Source: Negadavirga shengliensis (GTDB lineage: Bacteria; Bacteroidota; Bacteroidia; Cytophagales; Cyclobacteriaceae). From it: a stretch of DNA of 64,000 nucleotides. A program made the position numbers and the translations under genes. Numbering within the stretch: position 1 is the stretch's first letter; each line of letters starts with the position of its first letter. The DNA is taken from contig NZ_JBHSJJ010000001.1 of the NCBI RefSeq assembly GCF_042652345.1, positions 1 to 64,000 on the forward strand, written 5' to 3'. Shown here one piece after another: positions 36,916 to 45,224 of this stretch. The notes under the pieces were generated by a model that was not told where the DNA came from, made no database searches, and saw only the letters and a program-made list of their open reading frames with translations.

Positions 36916-37599
36916 TTATTTGGATTTATCAGAAAGTACATTCTCCAACTCAATTTGGGCTCTGTTCTTTTCATAATACCTGCAAAAATGGGTTATATCG
37001 CAGATATCACACTTGGGTCTTCTCGCCACACATACATACCTGCCATGTAAAATAAGCCAGTGATGGGCTTTGTGAACCACGTCCTTGGGAAGGTGGCGCA
37101 ACAAATTTTTCTCCACCCCAAGCGGGCTTTTCACGTTTTGAGGCACCAGGCCTATCCGCTTGGACACCCTGAAAACGTGGGTATCCACCGCCATGTTCGG
37201 CTGGTTCCAAACCACGCTGGTGATTACATTTGCCGTTTTGCGTCCCACGCCGGGCAATTTGATCAAGTCCTTGACGGTTGACGGTATTTCTCCGTTGAAT
37301 TCCTCCACCAGCATTTTGGCCATTCCCAGCAAATGCTTGGTCTTATTATTGGGGTAAGAAACGGATTTAATATAGGGAAACAGCTCATCAAAGTTACTGT
37401 TGGCCAGATGAAGGGGAGTGGGGAAATCCCTAAATACGGCCGGGGTGACCATATTGATACGTTTATCCGTACACTGGGCACTGAGAATCACCGCTATCAA
37501 CAGTTGGTACGGGTTTTCATAATGCAGTTCCGTTTCGGGAAGGGGCATTTTACTTGAAAAATGGTCAACGAACGCCGCGTATCTGTCTTTTTTTAACAT
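36916..37599 (-). CDS. nth: Endonuclease III
   Basis: DNA glycosylase/AP lyase for oxidised pyrimidines. The helix-hairpin-helix is LPGVGRKTANVI with catalytic Lys, and the catalytic Asp is in AVDTHVFRVSKR. The [4Fe-4S] cluster motif is C-x6-C-x2-C-x5-C (CVARRPKCDICDITHFC). The 227-residue length is close to E. coli Nth with a short C-terminal tail. It is the first gene of an nth-asnB-glycosyltransferase run with 3-bp and overlapping junctions. Confidence 0.95.
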   Translation of the reverse strand: MLKKDRYAAFVDHFSSKMPLPETELHYENPYQLLIAVILSAQCTDKRINMVTPAVFRDFPTPLHLANSNFDELFPYIKSVSYPNNKTKHLLGMAKMLVEEFNGEIPSTVKDLIKLPGVGRKTANVITSVVWNQPNMAVDTHVFRVSKRIGLVPQNVKSPLGVEKNLLRHLPKDVVHKAHHWLILHGRYVCVARRPKCDICDITHFCRYYEKNRAQIELENVLSDKSK

Positions 37600-37937
37600 A
37601 GTAGGGTAAACTTACTTTTAATATCCTTTATTTAGCAAATATTGATGACAAAAAAAAAACTGTTTTTTTAGGACTATATTTAAGGTCTGAGGCGGTACAC
37701 ATTGTTCAATTAAACCCATCGTGTCAATCCCCGAATTCGGATCCGGGCAATCCGGGACGGGGCAGGCTGTGAAAACCTGTCCCGGGCTTGTTTGGACATT
37801 CCTGGACACTTTAACCCGAATCGTCAGAATTGTTGTTTGATCCATCTTCGGGAGGGTTAATTTCTGACAGCCATAAAAAAACCTGCCGCATCATGATACG
37901 GCAGGAAAAACATCTTTTTTAAGGGTGTTGTTGGTGT
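37600..37937. repeat. Intergenic region with a GC-rich hairpin repeat (37752-37785)
   Basis: 338 bp without a gene. The notable content is a GC-rich hairpin: CCGGGAC (37752-37758) with GTCCCGG (37779-37785), enclosing the 12-mer CGGGGCAGGCTG that also occurs at 28526-28537. CAGG/CCTG pairing extends the stem. It looks like a dispersed palindromic repeat. The region also holds the sigma-operon terminator (37882-37905). Confidence 0.55.
37882..37905 (-). terminator. Terminator of the ECF sigma operon
   Basis: A near-perfect 24-base palindrome (CCTGCCG at 37882-37888 pairing with CGGCAGG at 37899-37905), followed on the minus strand by seven Ts. Confidence 0.85.
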
Positions 37938-38171
37938 TTAAACTTTTTCCAGTCCTTTGGATTGGGCCTTTCTTTTTATGGCTCTAACAATTTTCTCCGA
38001 GGGGTTGAGAATGAGACGGTCCAAATGATCTATCGTGCCTAACATATCAATATACTCCTGCATCAGCACAGGGTTTTTCTGCATGGCATGCACAAATTGT
38101 TCATTCTCGTACTCCGTCATTTCCTGATAAATGTACCTTATCAGGTCATTTTGGGTAGAAGATTTGGTCAT
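37938..38171 (-). CDS. Small protein co-encoded with the ECF sigma factor
   Basis: A 77-residue acidic-then-basic protein whose start lies 26 bp inside the sigma gene. It has no membrane helix and no zinc-binding anti-sigma (ZAS) motif. The sequence (MTEYENEQFVHAMQKNPVLMQEY) is helical and resembles the N-terminal part of anti-sigma factors, where residues bind the sigma. It may act as a small cytoplasmic modulator. That is inferred from the overlap only. Confidence 0.7.
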   Translation of the reverse strand: MTKSSTQNDLIRYIYQEMTEYENEQFVHAMQKNPVLMQEYIDMLGTIDHLDRLILNPSEKIVRAIKRKAQSKGLEKV

Positions 38172-38748
38172 AGGCGATATTTATTTGTTTAAGTTTCTTT
38201 CTCAAATTGATCAAAGCGTAGCGCATCCTTCCTAAGGCCGTATTGATACTCACTCCCGTCTGCTCTGCAATTTCCTGAAAACTCAAATCCATATAATGGC
38301 GCATCATCAATACCTGCTTCTGGTTTTCAGGAAGCTCGTCGATCAACTGCCTGACCAAATCGTAAGTTTCGTCCTTGACTTTCATGTCTTCAACGTTTTC
38401 TTCCGCGAAATGCAGCGTATTGAAAATGTTGGAGCCATCCTCCATGACCACCGCCGGGTACCGCTTCATCTTTCTGAAGTGATCGATCGCCAGATTATGA
38501 GCGATTCTCATTAGCCATGGCTGGAATTTTCCCTCTTCGTTATAACGGTCTGAGTTAAGCGTCTGAACTACTTTTACAAAAACGTCCTGCAGCAGATCCT
38601 CTGCTACTCCTTGTTCCTTTACTATCATCAAAATAGTAGTGTAAACCCGGGACTTGTATTTGTCCACCAACTTCTCAAAAGCAATCTCACTTCCGTTCCT
38701 ATATTGTGAAATAAGTTCGCTGTCTTTAGGTCCTACCCTTTTGCTCAT
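38146..38748 (-). CDS. ECF-type RNA polymerase sigma factor
   Basis: Directs RNA polymerase to a set of promoters. Region 2 is recognisable at about 25-95 (LLQDVFVKVVQ, GKFQPWLMRIAHNLAIDHFRK) and region 4 at about 130-185 (LPENQKQVLMMRHYMDLSFQEIAEQTGVS). I start at ATG 38748 (MSKRVGPKDSELISQYR), which begins just before region 2 and leaves a leader of about 70 bases from the promoter. An upstream ATG would add 19 unlike residues. No classical membrane anti-sigma is adjacent; a 77-aa gene overlaps its end. Confidence 0.9.
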   Translation of the reverse strand: MSKRVGPKDSELISQYRNGSEIAFEKLVDKYKSRVYTTILMIVKEQGVAEDLLQDVFVKVVQTLNSDRYNEEGKFQPWLMRIAHNLAIDHFRKMKRYPAVVMEDGSNIFNTLHFAEENVEDMKVKDETYDLVRQLIDELPENQKQVLMMRHYMDLSFQEIAEQTGVSINTALGRMRYALINLRKKLKQINIAYDQIFYPK

Positions 38749-38825
38749 AAAACTGATGTTTAGATAACGTAGAGTTTTATCCCATATTGTGATTTTTTTG
38801 GCCAATAAATATTTTACTCAGCATT

Positions 38826-38857
38826 CAAATGTATATAATAGCTGAAAACAACGCAAT
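38826..38857 (-). promoter_or_regulatory. Promoter for the ECF sigma gene
   Basis: On the minus strand ATTG (38854-38857), 20 bases, then TACATTTG (38826-38833), a full match to the TAnnTTTG box. It suggests transcription by the primary sigma rather than by the encoded ECF factor. Confidence 0.6.
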
Positions 38858-39000
38858 CAATTTTTGTATTTTTTTATATTTTATGGTACAATACAGATTA
38901 AAGCGCAGAATTATATCTTTAATGTGAAAAAAATCGCCATAAAAAATATTGTTGGATTATGGGGAATCTTAAAATAAACCAAAAATGATACCAACAAGGC

Positions 39001-42000
39001 TTAGTGGTTGGCATGGTCGATATTTTTTCCAAAACCTTTAGCAAAGAAACTGTACACCGTACCCGCCACGCCAATTACCGCGCTGACATAGGCTGAGGTC
39101 TGATTGAGAATATTGGGATCATAGTAGCTGATCACCGCAATCGAAATGAAAACGAAACTAAAGGCAGCCATCTGTATCATCTTCGCATTGCCGGTTTTCC
39201 GTTCGTCCTGTTTAAACCTGCTCAGTTCCTCTGGGGTGGCATTCATATAAGCATAGTTTCTGAAACTCCTGGAGAATAAAACCAGCCCGTCCCGGTGGCT
39301 GTTCAGCACAAAAACCCCTTTCTGCAGCAATGCCGTCATGGTTTCCTTATTGGCAAAATTGATGAAACCTTCCTTGGCAAAATTGTATACCATCTTCTTC
39401 TCCTTCATGTTGAGCTCTCCCCAAATATTCATGTAGTAGGCCTTATTGTACCGTTGAATGGACAGGATGCATTTTTCAAACCGTTCTTGGGAAAGAGGGT
39501 TCTCTTCAGAATCCTGCATTAACTCAACAGTGATGAGGGCGGCCAAAGATGCCCCGTTGGGCCCATGCGCAATTTCCTCACAAAGCTCATGTACTTTCTC
39601 ATCGTTAAAGAGGGTGCTTTGGATTCTTCTTGTATACCTCTCCCTATCCAACCTGTCCATATTTTCCCAGTTTTTATCCGGATAGGGAAGGGCAATCAAA
39701 GGATTGGCATAATGCAAAGGCACAAAATGAAAAAGAAAACCGGAAAACATTTCCGACAATACCATTCTTTCTCCAGCAGTTAGACTGGGGGGCATAAGTT
39801 CCTGAAAAGGCTTACCTGATATTACAAATACTCCCAATCCTTTATTAAAATACTGTTTCCTAAAATTCTTCAAAAAAGCGGCAAATTCTGCTGTATCCAG
39901 TATACAATGAATATTCTCCAAAATCACCGCTTTGTGAACCGGCAACCTTCGTGGCAGTCCTCTGTCTTTTCCCCCTACATCGATCAGCAATACCTCATTC
40001 GGGCCATATCCAAATTGCTGCATCACCCATTCCCTGGATTTTCTAGAATCCAAACCGATGATGAAATTGTACAACTGTCCCTTTGCGCTGGCCGGCAATT
40101 CGGGCTCGTGAACAGTGAAAAGATAATCGATCAGGTAGATTTTGTTGCCCAATCGCATGATCATGATGAAAAGCAAAACCATCAGGAGAATCAATATCAG
40201 CCACGCCATTTTATTCCCTTTTTGTTCTGTGCCACCAGATTTGCTTTTCCTGTCCATATTGGAGGGCAGGTAAAAGGAAGCTTGCAAAAGATGTTCGGAT
40301 GGGGCTATAAATTTGCTGATCTGCCTATCTTCCCGGGTGGCTATTTTGGCAAAGTTTATTCTTCTCAGTTTTTCATAGGCTTTGATCAATTCACCATACC
40401 CCCCTTCGGGAGCTTGCGGTTTCTCTGCTGTATAGGACTCCACATTCTCCCAAATAAACCTTTCCTGTTCGAATATCTGGCGATGGATGAAATATCCGGG
40501 TAAAAAGCCAATGATGACCAACCATAATAAAAAATTAAGGGCGTAAATGCGCTTGTCCACCTGCACTAGCGTAACGAGATTCCACCATCTGGTAAGTTTG
40601 GCATGCCATCTTTTCAAGAAGCCGGTTTTGTCAAAATCTGTAGGCAGCAAGCTGGGCATCCGGTTTTTTCGGGCCAGGCCAAAACATAATGCCAGCAGAC
40701 CTGCTATCACGACAAGAATGACGACCGTCCATAAGAAATATCCAAGGGACAAACTCACATAGGAAAGGTACAACAAGGCCACAGCAAAAGCTGTCCATAA
40801 AGCTACTGCCGGTATCACAAAATTGATTTTGCTGCCTTTAAACTGTCCAGCGCCCTTATAATGTAACAAAATGAAATTGCAGGTACCCGCCTGTATGGCA
40901 AATACTCCCGCCCACAGATAAATTTTGAAAATACATAAAGGCATGAATAAATACATCAGTATGTATATCAAAATATCCGCAGCCAGTATGTAGTTCAACC
41001 ATAAATACCTCCCCCTTTTTTGTGGTGAGGGACTGTACCAATAGAAAGAAAACTGTGCAAAAGCCAAATAAATACTGGATTTTTTGGCCATCATGGTGAA
41101 CAATGACAACAATATCAACACCAGTAAATAGGGGATAAAAACGGTTAATGCTTCCAAAGATGCCAAGGTGTGTAAGGTATGCTGAAGATTTTTATCTTCA
41201 AGAAACAACAACCAGTTGTCTCCGCCCAACCGATCTGAATCCAACCGTTTTAACAACGCCTCATATTCATAGCCATTAAAATATAAAGGCGTTCTCCAAG
41301 AGGCATCCGCCCGGGCATTATAATTATTCTTAATCAGCGTCAGGATTTCCTGCCACTTGTCCTCCCCTATACCCTCCTGAAGATAATTGACCGGGATGTT
41401 CACCTTTTCACTTTTCAACAATACTTTGCCATCGGCCCTGAAAATAAAATAACGGTATTTCCCGCTGAGTTGGGACGCAATCCGGTCAAGCCTAAAGGTA
41501 ATGGCCCTTCCCATATCACCAAAACGCCCACTGATCACCCCTTCCAGTTCACCCGTCGCTCTCGAATAATGGGCGCTGATAAAATATTCGTTCTCAGAAT
41601 CCGGAAGTTGCTTCACATAATCCCTGCTGGCGATGGATATAAAGGGATTTTCTTCAAACCTGACGGGGGAGGTTTTCCTTTCTGAATTGGGTATGACCAT
41701 AGACAATATTCTGCCTTCGGCATCAAAGGTCAACAGTTCATTCACATGCTCGTATGAAGTTCCTGAATCCCCCAAAGTACCTTTTCCGTGAACATCGTAC
41801 GCCTGCAAGCGCTTGATATGGGCTGAAGTTTCTGCCGAAAACGCTGCCGTCAAATCATTCATTTCTTCATTATCCGCCGTGACCAAAGGATAATGCCGGA
41901 TCAGGGAAAATGAGAAAAAACCCAGCACCACCATCAGAACAATAAGAGATAGGCCTAATCCAAATACCCGCTTTTTTGTAAGAATATCCCCTTCACTCAA

Positions 42001-42960
42001 ATTAAAAATGCTGATGATGGGAATGGAAACAAAGATCAGAAGCAAACCTGTGAGAAAAAGATTAAGGAGGTTGAAATTTATCCTATAAGCCACCTTCTGA
42101 AATTGAAGGCTTTCCTTGACCCCCACAAGCATCAATTTTTTGTCCCCCAAAAAAAACGGAGAGATAAAGCCCTCGTATTCTTCCCCTGACAGGTATAGTT
42201 TCAGCTTTCTCTCGCCAAAAACCGGATTTCCCGTAGTTTTTGCTTCTATGGAGTCCAATTGGTCCGGTTTGAGCAGGTTCAATCCTGCTGACTTAGAAGG
42301 GTAAAGTATCGTTCCCTCGTCATCCAATAGGTAAAGTTCATCAAAAAAAAGGCTTTGAAGGTTATGCTTCATCAGGGTGGACAGGGACACGGAATGGCTC
42401 ACTTCGAAGGTCCTTGAATCCCGGCCCGCCCCTTCAATCCCCACTTGCATCCTGTCGGATAAGTTCCGGTACAGCATCGATATATCAGGAGTAGGGTAAC
42501 TTCCCTCCGCTGTTCTCTCCTCAAAAACAAACCGATAATCTTCTACATGGAGATAGAACGCACTGTCTCTCCTGATCAGATTAATTTTGACATTTTCAAA
42601 CGGAAGCCGTTTTTCCCTATCCTCGGGGACCATTCGCATCCTGTTGACCTCGAACCTCTTTTCCTTATCCAGCAATGCCACCAGCGCTGCTGCCGGGCTA
42701 AGGGGATCATCCGTTGAATTCCATTTATAAAAATTTCTTTTCAGATAACTATCCAGCTGATCGTGATAGCTATAAAAAGCATCCAGAAAACTCCCTTTAG
42801 CCAGCGACACCGCCTTGACGGCCTGGTCTTCGAGCTGTTGCTGGTTGGTGCGTGAATGTTGGTACAAATAGGCCGCAATCAGAAAAACAAATCCGAAAAC
42901 GAACAGCCACAATCTAATATCCTTGAATTTCATCTGAAATTGCCATAGGTATGAAAACAC
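39001..42960 (-). CDS. Giant multi-membrane protein with Cache-like sensor regions and a C-terminal AAA-like/winged-helix region
   Basis: 1319 residues; not assignable to a named protein. Membrane helices are visible at about 16-34, 297-318, 333-352, 604-624, 657-698 (two), 712-760 (two), 806-826, 918-936, 1261-1279 and 1286-1306. The segments 35-295 and 353-600 are extracytoplasmic and look like double-Cache sensor domains. The cytoplasmic part (about 940-1250) contains VILENIHCILD, like a Walker B strand, but no P-loop GKT. It is followed by a winged-helix-like segment (about 1170-1245). A second ATG at 42933 (MKFKDIRLW) may be the true start. Transcribed alone. Confidence 0.75.
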   Translation of the reverse strand: MFSYLWQFQMKFKDIRLWLFVFGFVFLIAAYLYQHSRTNQQQLEDQAVKAVSLAKGSFLDAFYSYHDQLDSYLKRNFYKWNSTDDPLSPAAALVALLDKEKRFEVNRMRMVPEDREKRLPFENVKINLIRRDSAFYLHVEDYRFVFEERTAEGSYPTPDISMLYRNLSDRMQVGIEGAGRDSRTFEVSHSVSLSTLMKHNLQSLFFDELYLLDDEGTILYPSKSAGLNLLKPDQLDSIEAKTTGNPVFGERKLKLYLSGEEYEGFISPFFLGDKKLMLVGVKESLQFQKVAYRINFNLLNLFLTGLLLIFVSIPIISIFNLSEGDILTKKRVFGLGLSLIVLMVVLGFFSFSLIRHYPLVTADNEEMNDLTAAFSAETSAHIKRLQAYDVHGKGTLGDSGTSYEHVNELLTFDAEGRILSMVIPNSERKTSPVRFEENPFISIASRDYVKQLPDSENEYFISAHYSRATGELEGVISGRFGDMGRAITFRLDRIASQLSGKYRYFIFRADGKVLLKSEKVNIPVNYLQEGIGEDKWQEILTLIKNNYNARADASWRTPLYFNGYEYEALLKRLDSDRLGGDNWLLFLEDKNLQHTLHTLASLEALTVFIPYLLVLILLSLFTMMAKKSSIYLAFAQFSFYWYSPSPQKRGRYLWLNYILAADILIYILMYLFMPLCIFKIYLWAGVFAIQAGTCNFILLHYKGAGQFKGSKINFVIPAVALWTAFAVALLYLSYVSLSLGYFLWTVVILVVIAGLLALCFGLARKNRMPSLLPTDFDKTGFLKRWHAKLTRWWNLVTLVQVDKRIYALNFLLWLVIIGFLPGYFIHRQIFEQERFIWENVESYTAEKPQAPEGGYGELIKAYEKLRRINFAKIATREDRQISKFIAPSEHLLQASFYLPSNMDRKSKSGGTEQKGNKMAWLILILLMVLLFIMIMRLGNKIYLIDYLFTVHEPELPASAKGQLYNFIIGLDSRKSREWVMQQFGYGPNEVLLIDVGGKDRGLPRRLPVHKAVILENIHCILDTAEFAAFLKNFRKQYFNKGLGVFVISGKPFQELMPPSLTAGERMVLSEMFSGFLFHFVPLHYANPLIALPYPDKNWENMDRLDRERYTRRIQSTLFNDEKVHELCEEIAHGPNGASLAALITVELMQDSEENPLSQERFEKCILSIQRYNKAYYMNIWGELNMKEKKMVYNFAKEGFINFANKETMTALLQKGVFVLNSHRDGLVLFSRSFRNYAYMNATPEELSRFKQDERKTGNAKMIQMAAFSFVFISIAVISYYDPNILNQTSAYVSAVIGVAGTVYSFFAKGFGKNIDHANH

Positions 42961-43197
42961 ATAGTCATGAAGGACCTGAAGAAACCCATTTTTCAGGTTT
43001 TAATGGCACCCGATACCGTATTTTCCCTGGCTATCAAAGCCACAGGTAACAACAGCCACAAAACTTACATCCAAAACAATGAACAACCCATATGTATTGG
43101 TATTTGATAAATTTAAAAAAATAAAACCTCGAAAGAAAGCACCTATTCGAAATAAAACCCAATCAGCATAAATCCTGCTTTAGGAGGACGGCCATAG

Positions 43198-43518
43198 CTA
43201 GAACGTTATTTCCAAGCCGTTGTCTCTTAAATTAGCCTTGTAAATCTGCAAATCCCGGCAATCCCCTGACCTCACTTCCCCGGTATGTAGGTCAAAGCGG
43301 TAATGATGAAGAGGACAGATCACTTCCTGATAAGCATTGATATTGCCTTCTTCCAAGGAAGTTTTTTGGTGTGGGCAAAGTCTTTCGAAGGCAAAAAAAT
43401 CATCGTTGATCCTTACTACGGCGATTTTCACACCGCCAAGACTTACCGGCATGATCTTTCTGTTAGGCAATAGAGCCCTCACTTGCTCGGGACTCGATCC
43501 AAGAACAAACTTTCTCAT
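43198..43518 (-). CDS. Rieske [2Fe-2S] ferredoxin-like protein
   Basis: A 106-residue soluble Rieske protein of the NirD/dioxygenase-ferredoxin size. The cluster ligands are Cys-Pro-His (CPHQKTSLEEG) and Cys-Pro-Leu-His (CPLHHYRFD). There is no signal peptide or membrane helix. It starts 4 bp inside the end of the 60-aa gene upstream. Rieske ferredoxins of this kind normally give electrons to an oxygenase, but no oxygenase gene is here; the partner must lie elsewhere. The pairing with a transporter is unusual. Confidence 0.88.
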   Translation of the reverse strand: MRKFVLGSSPEQVRALLPNRKIMPVSLGGVKIAVVRINDDFFAFERLCPHQKTSLEEGNINAYQEVICPLHHYRFDLHTGEVRSGDCRDLQIYKANLRDNGLEITF

Positions 43519-43697
43519 TCCTTGCTTTCCTTGCCTTTGTTCATCCAGGAGGGTGCAGTGACAAACCAGATTACGGTACCTAAAGCCATCAGTTGCTTAC
43601 AGGTATAGGCCTCGATCAATCCCATAAAGAGCATGAAAGAAGGGAAAAGGGTTAAAGCAAGCCCGATATAGGAAAACCATTTCAGTAATTGTCTCAT
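43515..43697 (-). CDS. 60-residue two-helix membrane peptide
   Basis: The product has two hydrophobic segments (about 5-27 and 35-52, with Cys33 between) and a charged tail (MNKGKESKE). It is unlike any family I can name. Both ends overlap neighbours by 4 bp (ATGA): the permease stop at its start and the Rieske start at its stop. That makes it a genuine, translationally coupled gene and a likely subunit or partner of the permease. Confidence 0.75.
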   Translation of the reverse strand: MRQLLKWFSYIGLALTLFPSFMLFMGLIEAYTCKQLMALGTVIWFVTAPSWMNKGKESKE

Positions 43698-45085
43698 CTT
43701 TTCTGATTGATCTTACTTGCTACAATATACACAAGTACCGCCACAAACCATCCGGGTAGTCCAAGAAAGAAAATTTCCACCCCCAGCATCAGGTTAAGCA
43801 GCAAACAAAATGCCAGCGTCACACCCCAAGTGAGCGCGACCGACCAGTTTAACTGAACCCCGGTGGCCATGGCATAATAAGGCTTAAGCCCGATCTTTTC
43901 CATCAGGTATACATCGATGAAAATAACAGCACCCAAGGGCATCAAAATCAGTCCATATAACGCCACGAATTCCAGCAGCATCATTACCAATGCGGGAAAG
44001 CAAGCGGTGATGGTGGTAAACAATCCCACAAACAAAGTAACTTTCCAGGTTTTCCATTTGGGATTGATGGATTGAATGGCCAGCCCCGCCCTGTACAAAG
44101 TGGGATTGGCGGTGGTCCATCCGGCGATGACCACACACAAGGCCCCTGCCAAACCCACAGCGCTGTAGGCTATCGGACCCGGTGCAAATGTCAGGCTATT
44201 GTCGGATTCCAATAGAAACAGGGAATACAAAATCCCTGAGGCAATCCACGCAATAAAATGGCCTAAAAAAACCCCTGTCGCAGAAGAAAACCCATATTGC
44301 CATTTCCTGGCATACCTCAATAAGGATAAGTCTGCCATCCCAATGTGCATGGCCATATTACAGAACCAGGCAAAAAACAGGATGTGCCAAAATCCGAATT
44401 TACTTTGTCCTTCGAGAGGGACCCCCGTCCAAATGGTGCTCTCGGCAACAGACCAAAACTGCCCCATCTCTGTCACGCCGAGTCTGGGCAAAACAGCCAC
44501 CGCGGCAGCAATAAATACCATGATCATCCAAGGAGCCGCTACCATCGCAAATTTGGATACCTGATCAAAACCGAACATGGCCACAAAAGTGGTGATGGCC
44601 CCCACCACGAACACCGTAACCACCCATCCTACATTATTGGGATAAATGTCGGTCAGCTGAGGCATGGCCATATCAAAGGGTATCCCCACCGCCGTGGCAG
44701 AAACAGCGATCATGGCTCCCGCCAAAAAACAAAAAAGCCCTGCATTCACAAGATTGTACAGGACGGTAAACTTGTTTCCGGCTATTTTCTCCAAAAGGTA
44801 ATATAAGGTAATCCGGGTTTTAACAGCGATTTTCGCGGTCAAAAAAGCCCAACTCAACACCGCTAGAATATTCCCTAATATCAACCCGGTAACAAGATCG
44901 ACCGCACTTGCCCCGTGAGCCACAAACAAAGGCCCTATCACAAACTCCGTTCCGGCGGTATGTTCCCCTGCGTAGGTGCCTAAAAAACTCTTCCATCCTT
45001 TGAATTTGCCTGCCGGTATGGGTTCCCGCTCGTATTCCTTGACGGCGTCCAGCTTCTGAACTAAACTGCTTTTTTTGAACATCAA
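43694..45085 (-). CDS. NCS1-type (cytosine/purine permease family) transporter
   Basis: A 463-residue integral membrane protein with about twelve helices, in the nucleobase:cation symporter-1 family (VIGPLFVAHGASAVDL, MAMHIGMADLSLLRYA, AGWTTANPTLYRAG). NCS1 proteins import nucleobases, hydantoins or vitamins with H+ or Na+. Here the gene is in a rhamnose locus, so the substrate may instead be a sugar-related compound; that cannot be read from the sequence. It leads an operon with a 60-aa membrane peptide and a Rieske protein. Confidence 0.88.
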   Translation of the reverse strand: MMFKKSSLVQKLDAVKEYEREPIPAGKFKGWKSFLGTYAGEHTAGTEFVIGPLFVAHGASAVDLVTGLILGNILAVLSWAFLTAKIAVKTRITLYYLLEKIAGNKFTVLYNLVNAGLFCFLAGAMIAVSATAVGIPFDMAMPQLTDIYPNNVGWVVTVFVVGAITTFVAMFGFDQVSKFAMVAAPWMIMVFIAAAVAVLPRLGVTEMGQFWSVAESTIWTGVPLEGQSKFGFWHILFFAWFCNMAMHIGMADLSLLRYARKWQYGFSSATGVFLGHFIAWIASGILYSLFLLESDNSLTFAPGPIAYSAVGLAGALCVVIAGWTTANPTLYRAGLAIQSINPKWKTWKVTLFVGLFTTITACFPALVMMLLEFVALYGLILMPLGAVIFIDVYLMEKIGLKPYYAMATGVQLNWSVALTWGVTLAFCLLLNLMLGVEIFFLGLPGWFVAVLVYIVASKINQKR

Positions 45086-45106
45086 TTAAAATCGTAAATT
45101 ATCCAA

Positions 45107-45148
45107 GCACCGGTTTTTTTCAGTATCAAAGATAAAATGCACCGGTGC
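45107..45148. promoter_or_regulatory. Paired GCACCGGT operator candidate upstream of the permease operon
   Basis: GCACCGGT at 45107-45114 and the perfect palindrome GCACCGGTGC at 45139-45148 start 32 bp apart, about three helix turns. A TATCTTTG (-7-like box, minus strand, 45127-45134) lies between them. This arrangement suits repression by the GntR-family regulator encoded just upstream. No copy was seen before the regulator or rhaM genes. Confidence 0.4.
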
Positions 45149-45224
45149 CTTTAAAAAGAATCCGAATATAACCAAAATCAGAAGGCGGAGTACACAGTTA
45201 ACCGTTTTATATATGTCCATTCGG

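Noticed and set aside
37618..37845. 75-codon minus-strand frame downstream of the sigma operon
   Set aside because: It is made mostly of the GC-rich repeat; no start context or family likeness.
42967..43110. Short plus-strand frame (about 47 codons) upstream of the giant sensor gene
   Set aside because: It is within chance length and without a ribosome site or recognisable sequence.
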